Below the pieces are notes generated by a model. The model did not search any database. It had not been told where the DNA came from and was given only the letters and a program-made list of their open reading frames with translations. DNA of 64,000 nucleotides from a virus. The DNA lies in the IMG/VR virus record IMGVR_UViG_3300023184_000086, positions 1 to 64,000 of that record; one strand, 5' to 3'. The translations under genes and the position numbers were made by a program. Shown here one piece after another: positions 21,687-28,668 of this stretch (position 1 is the stretch's first letter; each line of letters opens with the position of its first letter).

Positions 21687-22115
21687 TTAGAATGTTGTGC
21701 CGTTAACACCAAGTGCTGTAGTTACAGTACCAAGGTCAAAACCTTGCCATGTACCTTGAGCGCGGATTAAACGCTTAACGTAATCAATGAATGACTCGCT
21801 GTTTGTACCATCCCACTTGATTGTTCCAGCAAATGCGCCGCCTGGTGCTGAAAGAGCAATTGCAAGAATTGTGTTACCAGAACTACCTAAATTGTATTGT
21901 GGTGTACCAATTAGTTCAATTGTTGCTACTTGAGTAACTGCTTCCAATGCTACTGCGATTGGGCTGCGTGATGCACTTGGATAAGTTGTTGTATCGGTAT
22001 CTAACATTGCTGTCAAGTCGCTGCTTGGGAAAGTAATAGTAAGAAACTGTAAAGTTACGCCGTTCTTGTAAAACGGTGCTACTACCGTTTCATTCTTTTT
22101 TGTTAATGTTGCCAT
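21687..22115 (-). CDS. Putative virion structural protein
   Basis: The 142-residue protein is Thr/Ala/Val-rich and beta-rich (TLQFLTITFPSSDL, IAVALEAVTQVATIELIG, AFAGTIKWDGTNSESF) with a helical end (IDYVKRLIRAQGTWQGFD). It carries its own late-type promoter variant (22171-22178) and a strong terminator, so it is a separately expressed late gene and is likely abundant. The size and composition would fit a head decoration or tail protein; this is inference. Confidence 0.6.
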   Translation of the reverse strand: MATLTKKNETVVAPFYKNGVTLQFLTITFPSSDLTAMLDTDTTTYPSASRSPIAVALEAVTQVATIELIGTPQYNLGSSGNTILAIALSAPGGAFAGTIKWDGTNSESFIDYVKRLIRAQGTWQGFDLGTVTTALGVNGTTF

Positions 22116-22170
22116 TTTAAATATCTCCTGATCTTGTTTTTAAGTTTCCCTATGAAACTTATTATGTTTT

Positions 22171-22178
22171 TATTTATC
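22171..22178 (-). promoter_or_regulatory. Putative late promoter (GATAAATA)
   Basis: A one-base variant of the T4 late octamer lies about 55 bases upstream of the 142-aa virion-type gene. With the terminator behind that gene it defines a single-gene late unit. Confidence 0.45.
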
Positions 22179-22209
22179 TCAATTGAAAGAAATTAAGCCA
22201 AATGCCCTA

Positions 22210-22548
22210 TTAATCGTCGTTTTTGACATCACCTTCTATGATTTTAAGATGTTTAGCGGTTTCTTTATTATCCCTTAATTTACGTATGCCACGAGTAAAT
22301 TTGTTAGGATCTGATGCTTTAATACTGTTAATAAGCCTGCGTTCTAACTCATAAGCATCTTCTGGGGAGAAATTTTCTTTAATAAGTGCTAATAGATTGA
22401 TAGCACTATCAATAACATGTGTAGCCCTTGATTCAATAATGGCTTCGCTATTCTTCTTTTCCGTTATGGAATTAAGTTCTTCTAACAGACTACGAGTTGT
22501 TCTTTTCAAGATGTTATCCTTGTTATGGTATTTAGTAGAGTATAGCAC
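22210..22548 (-). CDS. Hypothetical helical protein, T4-like phage type
   Basis: The 112-residue protein is mostly helical (TTRSLLEELNSITEKKNSEA, SAINLLALIKENFSPEDAYE, ERRLINSIKASDPNKFTRGI). The start is GTG at 22548 with AAAGG upstream; no ATG lies near. A small helix bundle with charged surfaces is likely. Similar proteins in T4-like phages have no assigned role. It is transcribed away from the plus-strand island that begins just to its right. Confidence 0.6.
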   Translation of the reverse strand: MLYSTKYHNKDNILKRTTRSLLEELNSITEKKNSEAIIESRATHVIDSAINLLALIKENFSPEDAYELERRLINSIKASDPNKFTRGIRKLRDNKETAKHLKIIEGDVKNDD

Positions 22549-22600
22549 ATACCTTTGGAGAAATAAAGACTTGTAAATTGTGCGGTCGCAGCATACAATG

Positions 22601-22608
22601 TATAAATA
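22601..22608 (+). promoter_or_regulatory. Late promoter (TATAAATA) of the plus-strand island
   Basis: An exact TATAAATA on the plus strand lies 64 bases upstream of the first plus-strand gene. It is followed at once by an 8-bp inverted repeat, so the transcript begins with a hairpin. Confidence 0.6.
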
Positions 22609-22613
22609 CTTTA

Positions 22614-22642
22614 CTCAGTAGAAACCATGAGAGACTACTGAG
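22614..22642 (+). repeat. 8-bp inverted repeat in leader (CTCAGTAG/CTACTGAG)
   Basis: CTCAGTAG and CTACTGAG are separated by 13 bases. Because it starts just after the late promoter, it would cap the transcript with a stem-loop, as T4-like phages do to stabilise messages. A protein-binding operator is an alternative. Confidence 0.7.
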
Positions 22643-22671
22643 AATATGTTATATACAAAGGAAAATAAAAT

Positions 22672-22845
22672 ATGTTAAACACAATCACTGAATACTTCCA
22701 AAAGATGTTTCAGAATTTCAGTAAGCCACAAACTTACAGTTCCGCATTAGAAGAATACATTGTTAGACACGCACCCACAGATTCTTGTGATGTAGATCGT
22801 CTAACCCGTCAATTTGATATAATACATTCACGCAGAGGATGGTAA
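22672..22845 (+). CDS. Small protein resembling DUF3563 (57 aa)
   Basis: The frame MLNTITEYFQKMFQNFSKPQ continues with YSSALEEYIVRHAPTDSCDV and ends DRLTRQFDIIHSRRGW. The order (amphipathic N-terminus, L-E-x-Y-I, D-V-x-R-L-x-R-x-F) resembles DUF3563 proteins of Burkholderiales and their phage relatives; their function is unknown. The ribosome site AAAGGAAA precedes the ATG. It is the first of four small genes on the plus strand. Confidence 0.7.
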   Translation: MLNTITEYFQKMFQNFSKPQTYSSALEEYIVRHAPTDSCDVDRLTRQFDIIHSRRGW

Positions 22846-22847
22846 TC

Positions 22848-22982
22848 ATGAAAATAGTAAAAGCAATCTATAACTTTTTAGGCGAGATGGGTAAGGCCCA
22901 TGCTGCTTCAAATTTAGCACGTAGCGGAGATTATAAGGGCGCAAAACGTCTTATGATGGAAGATTTTAAGGGCTGGATTTAA
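22848..22982 (+). CDS. Small hypothetical protein (44 aa)
   Basis: The frame MKIVKAIYNFLGEMGKAHAA continues with SNLARSGDYKGAKRLMMEDF and ends KGWI. It is a short amphipathic, basic helix pair. It begins two bases after the previous stop, so the two are co-translated. No family is recognised beyond its likeness to tiny proteins of Burkholderiales and phage genomes. Confidence 0.65.
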   Translation: MKIVKAIYNFLGEMGKAHAASNLARSGDYKGAKRLMMEDFKGWI

Positions 22983-23001
22983 TTGCTCATTAAATTTGCA
23001 A

Positions 23002-23009
23002 TATAAATA
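23002..23009 (+). promoter_or_regulatory. Late promoter (TATAAATA), internal to plus-strand island
   Basis: An exact TATAAATA on the plus strand lies 46 bases before the third gene. The same arrangement of octamer then inverted repeat is seen at 22601-22642. Confidence 0.6.
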
Positions 23010-23014
23010 ACAAT

Positions 23015-23030
23015 GCAGTACAATTACTGC
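23015..23030 (+). repeat. Inverted repeat in leader (GCAGTA/TACTGC)
   Basis: GCAGTA and TACTGC are separated by four bases and lie six bases after the late octamer. The stem core CAGTA is shared with the hairpin at 22614-22642, suggesting a common 5'-end structure. Confidence 0.65.
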
Positions 23031-23055
23031 TAGACACATACACAAGGAAATAAAA

Positions 23056-23337
23056 ATGTTTAATAAAATGTTCGCACCATACCTAACGCTTGAAGCACAT
23101 ATCGAAGCGTTCCAAGAAACCAAGCGAGGCCTAACAGATAAGATCATTACTGATCCTACGCTGAACAAGGCAGCACACGATTATATTGATGCTCAGACTG
23201 AATTTGCTAAAATGTTAGCACATAACTTTACTGACATCGCAAAGTATTCTATGGATTCCATTGCTGGTAAATGGTTTCCTAAGAATGAAGAAGCAGTTGA
23301 GGCTAAGACTGCACGTAGCAAGACGGCTGCTGCCTAA
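23056..23337 (+). CDS. Phasin-like small protein (tentative)
   Basis: The 93-residue protein is helical (EAHIEAFQETKRGLTDKIIT, HDYIDAQTEFAKMLAHNFTD) with a C-terminal FPKNEEAVEAKTARSKTAAA tail. The central FAKMLAHNFTDIAKYSMDSI resembles the helix of phasins, which coat polyhydroxyalkanoate granules in betaproteobacteria, but the match is weak. AAGGAAA precedes the ATG. The neighbouring small genes are probably in the same late transcript. Confidence 0.6.
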   Translation: MFNKMFAPYLTLEAHIEAFQETKRGLTDKIITDPTLNKAAHDYIDAQTEFAKMLAHNFTDIAKYSMDSIAGKWFPKNEEAVEAKTARSKTAAA

Positions 23338-23362
23338 GACATACACACACAAGGAGAAAATT

Positions 23363-23638
23363 ATGTCAAACACAATTAAAGCACCTGAAGTAAAATTCAA
23401 CAAGAACGGTTATGAAATCCGTACAGACATTCTAGACATGGCTAAAGGACTAGTTAGTGAACAATATCACTCTAAGTTCCGCGGCTGGGAAATGTCAGTT
23501 CAGAAAGATCCAAAGACTGGCCAAGTGGTTACTACTGTAGCAATGCCAGAATTTCCAGGACTTGAAAAAGTTTTAGAAACAGCAGAAAAAATGTATTCAT
23601 TTGTTAATGCTGGTAGTACTACCACATCTAAAAAATAA
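23363..23638 (+). CDS. Conserved small phage protein (91 aa)
   Basis: The frame begins MSNTIKAPEVKFNKNGYEIR after AAGGAG at ATG 23363; an earlier in-frame start is disregarded because it lies inside the preceding gene. The protein contains FRGWEMSVQKDPKTGQVVTT and PEFPGLEKVLETAEKMYSFV. This N-K-N-G-Y-E-I-R pattern is found in small proteins of many T4-like phages of aquatic bacteria, with no known role. The terminator follows 30 bases later. Confidence 0.75.
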   Translation: MSNTIKAPEVKFNKNGYEIRTDILDMAKGLVSEQYHSKFRGWEMSVQKDPKTGQVVTTVAMPEFPGLEKVLETAEKMYSFVNAGSTTTSKK

Positions 23639-23668
23639 TATAATAAAAATATATAGGACGTAGTCCAG

Positions 23669-23698
23669 AAGCCCCGGCATTAGATCGGGGCTTTTTTA
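23669..23698. terminator. Bidirectional terminator between convergent genes
   Basis: The stem AGCCCCG/CGGGGCT with a nine-base loop is followed by TTTTTTATT on the plus strand, with A-rich flanks that give a T tract on the minus strand too. It separates the plus-strand island from the minus-strand methyltransferase gene that ends at 23699. Confidence 0.85.
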
Positions 23699-24430
23699 TT
23701 ACCAAGTCATTTGTTTATGATATTTCCATTTAACTATCTTCCACCCAAAGAAGTCAGATAATGCACCAGTACCGTCAATTTTAAGAGTGTTCATTAAATT
23801 AACATAATATTCTCTGTAAGATATTTTACAAAGATATAATTTATTATGTCCCATAGCAAATGGTACAAGTGTGGGATTCATACTGTTAAATTTTACCCAA
23901 CCCTCGAGCACTCCTGTCCACCAGTGGTTCATTATATCATCTAATATAACTACACCCTCATTACTAATAATAGTATTAGCAAGTGCTAGATCATTCATTA
24001 CATGGATAGGCGTATGCCCACCATCTATTGAAAAGAATTTAATTGAGCCCGGCTGAATCATTTTAGTTAATTGTAAACTAGAATCGGTGCTATCACCCTG
24101 TATGATAAGTGTATTGCGTCCTTGGTGTCTATCAAGAGTTTCTAAATTTTTTCTAAAAGAAACAAGTTGTCCTGCACCTGATTTATCTACGTTAAGATGT
24201 TGATCATTGAATATATCAATAGCATATGATTTAAAATTTTCATCTACAGTTTGATTTAACAGTAAAAATAATTTGCCATCTTGTATACCAATTTCAGCAA
24301 CCCCACCTCTTTGATTTATGGGTTGTGTGGATAATATATCAAGTGTGTTAAAAATATCATCATAACACCATCCGTGTACTGTTTCAAAATGAGGGTAATA
24401 TTGTTCTATGTAGGGATTGATAAATGCCAT
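23699..24430 (-). CDS. Class I SAM-dependent methyltransferase-like protein
   Basis: The 243-residue protein has the Methyltransf_24-type order: VAEIGIQDGKLFLLL (SAM loop), SYAIDIFNDQHLNVDKSGAG, LIIQGDSTDSSLQL, SIKFFSIDGGHTPIHVMNDL and VVILDDIMNHWWTGV. The DGGH and DD residues are metal-binding positions in this group, which often acts on sugars. It is the first of a block of modification enzymes running to 32.9 kb. The substrate is not predictable. Confidence 0.75.
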   Translation of the reverse strand: MAFINPYIEQYYPHFETVHGWCYDDIFNTLDILSTQPINQRGGVAEIGIQDGKLFLLLNQTVDENFKSYAIDIFNDQHLNVDKSGAGQLVSFRKNLETLDRHQGRNTLIIQGDSTDSSLQLTKMIQPGSIKFFSIDGGHTPIHVMNDLALANTIISNEGVVILDDIMNHWWTGVLEGWVKFNSMNPTLVPFAMGHNKLYLCKISYREYYVNLMNTLKIDGTGALSDFFGWKIVKWKYHKQMTW

Positions 24431-24433
24431 TTT

Positions 24434-24838
24434 TTAAATTGGGTTACTTCGAAGAAATTCAGGATGCCGTTTATTGAAGTGACGCATAATAACGCCAGCA
24501 ATTTCGTGTGCTTGATTTTCTTCTGGAGATCCTGTTTCACCACTATTGTCATTTAATTCATTACGTATATCTTGTCTAAAATGTACGAGTTCGTGAGCAA
24601 CAGTTCTAAGTATATCTACAGGATGACGATTAAGTATAGCAACATGTAAAGTTTTTTCATCATTAACATACATACCAAAACTAGGCTGGCCGCCCGAATC
24701 TATTTCTGATTCAAAGTTCATTTTAGGTAATCTGTTAATTTCTAATATCTGCATAGCCAAGGGAAGAAACTTCTTGAACATATCAACGAATGTTGCTTTG
24801 GATTCTCTACCTTCAACTAATAACTCAACAATTTGCAT
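24434..24838 (-). CDS. Zinc metallopeptidase-like protein (HELVH)
   Basis: The 134-residue protein contains AHELVHFRQD with His82, Glu83 and His86 in the HExxH zinc motif, and a downstream acidic block GSPEENQAHEIAG whose Glu would be a third ligand. The length is short, as in minimal phage metallopeptidases. It has no signal peptide. Similar genes in T4-like phages are thought to be structural-maturation or unknown peptidases. Its partners in this neighbourhood are unclear. Confidence 0.75.
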   Translation of the reverse strand: MQIVELLVEGRESKATFVDMFKKFLPLAMQILEINRLPKMNFESEIDSGGQPSFGMYVNDEKTLHVAILNRHPVDILRTVAHELVHFRQDIRNELNDNSGETGSPEENQAHEIAGVIMRHFNKRHPEFLRSNPI

Positions 24839-24920
24839 ACTGTATTTAGTGCCGGTTACTTTATCCGGCGCACACTAACGAGGTGCAGTTCAATTGCTCG
24901 GACGCCTATAACCGTGACGA
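24839..24920. other. Short gene-free gap with GC-rich hairpin
   Basis: The 82 bases between the metallopeptidase and oxygenase genes hold a hairpin GCCGG/CCGGC with a nine-base loop and no T tract. Two copies of GTTAGT are also present. It may be a leader or processing signal; no RNA gene was found. Confidence 0.35.
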
Positions 24921-25580
24921 CTAACGTGCCCTAAGGTGGGTTCTTAAATATTCTTCTGTTTTATCAGTATATATACCTGTGACCTGTAAAGTTGCCCTAG
25001 GTACATGCCCTGCATTGGCAGTAGAATGCGGTACATTCATCCAGTCAAACGTAGTTACAGAGCCTGCTTCCCAGCGTGACCACATGTAATTACCATAACT
25101 CCAAAAGTGTCCCATTTGCCAATCTGTTAATTGTATAAAATAACGTACCACTTGGCTAGGATCTTCCGGCATCCATTTTTCTAATTTATCTAAGTGCAGA
25201 TTCCAAACTTGTCCCGGATGCTGAACATGTATGCGTGCCATACATGAATCAAGACCAAATTGATCTGCAATGTTTTGAAACACAGGTGCTAGTTCATAGT
25301 TTAGATTTGTTACTATATAATCCTTACTCATGCCGTATGATTCTAAATCATATTCTTCGCGATCGTGTTCTTCACTACTACGAACTTTAGCATCGTTGGG
25401 TTTGCCTCTTGTACGCCATGTTACAGGTTTACTAGTTTCTATTGCTTCTGCAAGTTCTACTTTCCAGTTAGGTTCTATGTGTCCAAGACGTTCAACTCTA
25501 TCCCATTTTGGATTCCAACGTTCTGTATCAAAATGATACTGGCTACGCTGTTTAGTTAATTCCCAATTTGAATCAGACAT
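24921..25580 (-). CDS. 2OG-Fe(II) oxygenase-like protein
   Basis: The 219-residue protein shows the iron triad: H129 and D131 in NLHLDKLEK and H185 in VPHSTANAGHVPR, with R195 (PRATLQVTG) as the 2-oxoglutarate contact, on a cupin-like core (ARIHVQHPGQVW, YFIQLTDWQ, FWSYGNYMWSRWEAGSVTTF). The arrangement fits the aspartyl/asparaginyl beta-hydroxylase-like or prolyl hydroxylase-like groups common in aquatic phages. It probably hydroxylates a protein side chain or small molecule. It overlaps the next gene by eight bases. Confidence 0.8.
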   Translation of the reverse strand: MSDSNWELTKQRSQYHFDTERWNPKWDRVERLGHIEPNWKVELAEAIETSKPVTWRTRGKPNDAKVRSSEEHDREEYDLESYGMSKDYIVTNLNYELAPVFQNIADQFGLDSCMARIHVQHPGQVWNLHLDKLEKWMPEDPSQVVRYFIQLTDWQMGHFWSYGNYMWSRWEAGSVTTFDWMNVPHSTANAGHVPRATLQVTGIYTDKTEEYLRTHLRAR

Positions 25581-26277
25581 ATGATTTTAATCTTTCTAAT
25601 GTTGATATATATTTTTGATAGAATGGGCGTATTAAATCATATTTATAATTTTCCAACTCTACAAATTCATAGCAAGTTCTCAATGAAGATTCAAACTTCT
25701 CTTCATTGAGAAAATCAGTTGAATCCCATTCAAACTTTGAACTTGAAAATACATTTATTTTTTCACAAAGAGTTTTTTCAGAGGCTCTTAGTTTTTCAAA
25801 ATTAGGAAATACTTTTAAGTGTGGATACTTTTTTTTAAGATCGAGTATATCGGTTGCTCCCCATCTCCATTTAACAAAGTTAAAATTATTTTTAAATATA
25901 AGCAATTTTGGTTGAGACCAAATATTTAAAAAATTATCAACCATTGACGTATTATGTGCAACTACAAAAAACTTTTTATCTTCTTTTGATATCTTATCAA
26001 TCGTACCAGGATATGACTCGGGAGATTCTGGGGTGTTACCATATAAAAATCTACATCCTAAATCTAAATCATTCCATATATTTCCAACTTTATCCAGTCT
26101 ATTCAACAATTCTATTTGTTTTGCTTCTGGAGTAAGATTACCTAATATTTGTTTTTCAACTAATTTTACATCTTGCAAATATGCTTGATCACTTATACCT
26201 AAACAGTTTATTAAAAATCTCCCACCACTCCATTGTGGATATATTGCCATAACTAGTGAGGTAGACTGTTTGTTCAT
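25573..26277 (-). CDS. P-loop sulfotransferase-like protein
   Basis: The 234-residue protein begins with a beta strand and glycine loop (VMAIYPQWSGGRFLINCLGI), has FVVAHNTSMVDNFLNIW and LLIFKNNFNFVKWRWGATDI, and a long helical C-terminus. The loop after the first strand and the overall order recall sulfotransferase-like P-loop proteins of phages, though the PAPS-binding signature is divergent. It is coupled by four bases to a second such gene. Activity is unproven; a divergent kinase or nucleotide-binding role remains possible. Confidence 0.55.
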   Translation of the reverse strand: MNKQSTSLVMAIYPQWSGGRFLINCLGISDQAYLQDVKLVEKQILGNLTPEAKQIELLNRLDKVGNIWNDLDLGCRFLYGNTPESPESYPGTIDKISKEDKKFFVVAHNTSMVDNFLNIWSQPKLLIFKNNFNFVKWRWGATDILDLKKKYPHLKVFPNFEKLRASEKTLCEKINVFSSSKFEWDSTDFLNEEKFESSLRTCYEFVELENYKYDLIRPFYQKYISTLERLKSYV

Positions 26278-26903
26278 ATTACTGTTACCCTTATATCTGA
26301 TTTGATATAATCTTGATAATCATCTGGAGGGGCATCAATGTTTAATATTGTTGCCAGTTGTTGATTAGTCTGTGGCTGCTGCCCCGGGTAGTTCAAAGTG
26401 CCTTTGACAATACCGATGTTTTGTGCTTCAATGATCTTGGCCATGACACGTAGGTTTTGATAATTTTGATAGTTTGGATAGGTAATATCAAAATGTCCGC
26501 ATTTTACCCACCACCCTAAACAAGCGTCATCGGGCCTGTGTACCAGGACCAATGGACATTCGGGCCAGGTCTTTTTTATAAACTCAATGTGTTGAGTATA
26601 ACTGAACCAATGACTTTTGATTATGCGAATGCCTTCACCGCTAAATGGGCGGTCAAATTCTAATTCGTGTTCTTCTTTACTACGTTGTCCTAGTCCTGGA
26701 TAATTCAAAAACCAATCGCCGAATTCCATACCCGGATCAAAGTATGCACCCATGTGCATGAGTTCTGTGCGACCAGTTGCATCATGAAAATAGGTGCGTT
26801 CAAGACTGTAGTCGCTGCGATCAATGCTGGAACTATAGTAGATGTTTTTAACTACGCTTGACCATTTACTTCCTGGAGCGCCGGCTACAAATATATATTT
26901 CAT
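26274..26903 (-). CDS. P-loop sulfotransferase-like protein
   Basis: The 209-residue protein starts MKYIFVAGAPGSKWSSVVKN, with a P-loop-like GAPGSKWS at residues 8-15, then RIIKSHWFSYTQHIEFIKKT (position of the sulfotransferase catalytic His/Lys region) and CPLVLVHRPDDACLGWWVKC (the 3'-phosphate-binding R-x-P type strand). I start at ATG 26903, which overlaps the TctC stop as ATGA. The fold points to a sulfuryl transfer enzyme acting on sugars, but the substrate is unknown. Confidence 0.65.
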   Translation of the reverse strand: MKYIFVAGAPGSKWSSVVKNIYYSSSIDRSDYSLERTYFHDATGRTELMHMGAYFDPGMEFGDWFLNYPGLGQRSKEEHELEFDRPFSGEGIRIIKSHWFSYTQHIEFIKKTWPECPLVLVHRPDDACLGWWVKCGHFDITYPNYQNYQNLRVMAKIIEAQNIGIVKGTLNYPGQQPQTNQQLATILNIDAPPDDYQDYIKSDIRVTVI

Positions 26904-27856
26904 TCTGGTTTGAACTTTCTGGCAATAGGTTGCCAATCGTTTCTTAATTTTGTCATACTATTATTTAATCCCTCAGGAGTATGCTCTTTAGGAGTTATAA
27001 ACATCATATTCTCATCAAACTTTTCTTTTGCTTCTTTGCTATTGATAGCAGGAATAAAGTTTGTTCTATACCATTCCTGTATATCTTTAGGAGTTCCTTT
27101 GGGTAATATTAAATTCCAGCAACCATATATGTTTAATCCCGGTAGGTAATCTTTCATTAAAGGAACCTTTTCCAAACCGCGTAACGGAACTTCTCCGGCA
27201 ATTCCGATTAGTTTTAGTTTACCTGCTTGTAGGTGTGGATATCCTACTGCTACCGGTGTAACTCCAAATTCAACATGCCCTCCCATTACATCCATCAAAG
27301 CCTGTGCTGGGCCCTTATACATAGCAGTTTCAACTCGATCTCCACCCGGCACATTTAGTTTAGTGGTTAAGTATTCTACAGCAAGTTTATGTCCACCCCC
27401 GCCGATAGCAAAATTAATTTGTCGTTGTTTTGATCTAATTTCATTTATTAATTCTTCAGGTGTGTTTACTTTACTGTTAGGAGTGGCCCAAAATGCTAAA
27501 GGACTTTTAGCAATATTGGCTACAGGTTCGAAATCAAATATGTTAAATTTAATCATTTGTGGATACCATACTTCGGCTGTTACCCATTGACTATTACAAG
27601 CAGGTACTGATATAGTATATCCATCATTTGCCACAGTATTAAAATGGTTAGTGGCCAGATTACCATCAGCACCTGGTTTATATTCGGATACAAACTTAGC
27701 ACCTGTATTCTTTTCTATCATATCCGCTACAATACGAAAACTGATTTCGTTGCCCGCACCTGGGCCGTTTGGAAATATTACAGTAATTGGTTTGGTTGGT
27801 TGCCAAGCAAATGCTAGTGCCGGTATTAGTAATAATATGCCTAAAATCTTCTTCAT
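26900..27856 (-). CDS. TctC/Bug-family periplasmic solute-binding protein
   Basis: The 318-residue protein has a signal peptide (1-17, ending AFA) and then WQPTKPITVIFPNGPGAGNE, the start of the tripartite tricarboxylate receptor family, followed by GADGNLATNHFNTVANDGYT, FAIGGGGHKLAVEYL, GPAQALMDVMGGHVEFGVTP and VPLMKDYLPGL. The length is normal for the family (about 320). Such proteins bind carboxylates, amino acids or aromatic acids for TctAB transporters and are very abundant in Burkholderiales. I start at ATG 27856 after AGGAGAT. The phage copy would use the host TctAB. It has its own late octamer at 27892-27899. Confidence 0.93.
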   Translation of the reverse strand: MKKILGILLLIPALAFAWQPTKPITVIFPNGPGAGNEISFRIVADMIEKNTGAKFVSEYKPGADGNLATNHFNTVANDGYTISVPACNSQWVTAEVWYPQMIKFNIFDFEPVANIAKSPLAFWATPNSKVNTPEELINEIRSKQRQINFAIGGGGHKLAVEYLTTKLNVPGGDRVETAMYKGPAQALMDVMGGHVEFGVTPVAVGYPHLQAGKLKLIGIAGEVPLRGLEKVPLMKDYLPGLNIYGCWNLILPKGTPKDIQEWYRTNFIPAINSKEAKEKFDENMMFITPKEHTPEGLNNSMTKLRNDWQPIARKFKPE

Positions 27857-27869
27857 GTTGTATCTCCTA

Positions 27870-27899
27870 TATAAATATTCACAACTGCAAATATTTATA
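27870..27899. promoter_or_regulatory. Divergent late promoter pair
   Basis: TATAAATA occurs on the plus strand at 27870-27877 (toward the methyltransferase gene) and on the minus strand at 27892-27899 (toward the TctC gene), 14 bases apart. The two would drive divergent late transcription of the two genes. Confidence 0.6.
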
Positions 27900-27939
27900 G
27901 CATTGCTACAAAAAAATGCTAGAATGTGAAGAAAATTAT

Positions 27940-28668
27940 ATGAACACAAAAATTTTTAACTTAATCAAAGAAAATTTACAACTTGCTTTTAATTTACCCA
28001 AATATAGTAAAATTTCTATAGATGAATCTACTCTAGTAGATCAATTGCCTTGGACGCCTGCACGTTATTCTAAATTTAAAGATGCTATAGAAGCAGAACT
28101 TAGTTTGCCCTGCGAATACAGAGGCACACTAAAAGAGATTGTTAACGATCTATCTGAACGCTATATTCTACGTTTCTTTAGTGAGATTTGGAAACCTAGA
28201 ACAGGTGATTATGAGCATACTGGTTGGGATCTTGCTGACGAGATTAACAAACTAAATCCAACTAAAGTTTTAGATGTTGGGTGCGGATATCATCCATTTA
28301 AAGGACGTATACAGAATTTGATTGGGATTGATCCGTATAACAACTGTTCTGATTACGAAGTAGATATACTAGACTATAAAGTAAAACCCAACAGTCATGA
28401 TGTTATCATAGCCCTGGGCAGCATTAATTTTAATAGTAGAGATGAAATTGAAGCACGATTTGAACACTGTGTCAATATACTGAAGGAAGGTGGGAAATTC
28501 TTTCTAAGAGCCAATCCAGGAATTCCACACAAAACTGGTCCGTATGTTGATATATTTCCTTGGACATTTGAAGTGGTTAATGATTTTGCTGAAAAATACA
28601 ATCTAAAGTTAGACACATTTAAACGTGATGCTAATGATAGATTATACTTTGTATATACTAAACTTTAA
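27940..28668 (+). CDS. Class I SAM-dependent methyltransferase
   Basis: The 242-residue protein contains the SAM motif VLDVGCGYHPFKG, then LIGIDPYNNCSDYEVDIL, DVIIALGSINFNSRDEIEAR and LKEGGKFFLRANPG, in the order of a class I methyltransferase. The ATG at 27940 gives MNTKIFNLIKENLQ; an ATG at 27916 would add eight residues without a ribosome site. This is the only large gene on the plus strand in the right half, transcribed from its own late octamer and convergent with the nuclease gene. The substrate is unknown. Confidence 0.78.
   Translation: MNTKIFNLIKENLQLAFNLPKYSKISIDESTLVDQLPWTPARYSKFKDAIEAELSLPCEYRGTLKEIVNDLSERYILRFFSEIWKPRTGDYEHTGWDLADEINKLNPTKVLDVGCGYHPFKGRIQNLIGIDPYNNCSDYEVDILDYKVKPNSHDVIIALGSINFNSRDEIEARFEHCVNILKEGGKFFLRANPGIPHKTGPYVDIFPWTFEVVNDFAEKYNLKLDTFKRDANDRLYFVYTKL

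Noticed and set aside
26904-26936. An 11-residue extension of the second sulfotransferase-like protein
   Set aside because: It would overlap TctC far more; the ATG at 26903 gives a standard ATGA overlap and starts at the first beta strand.
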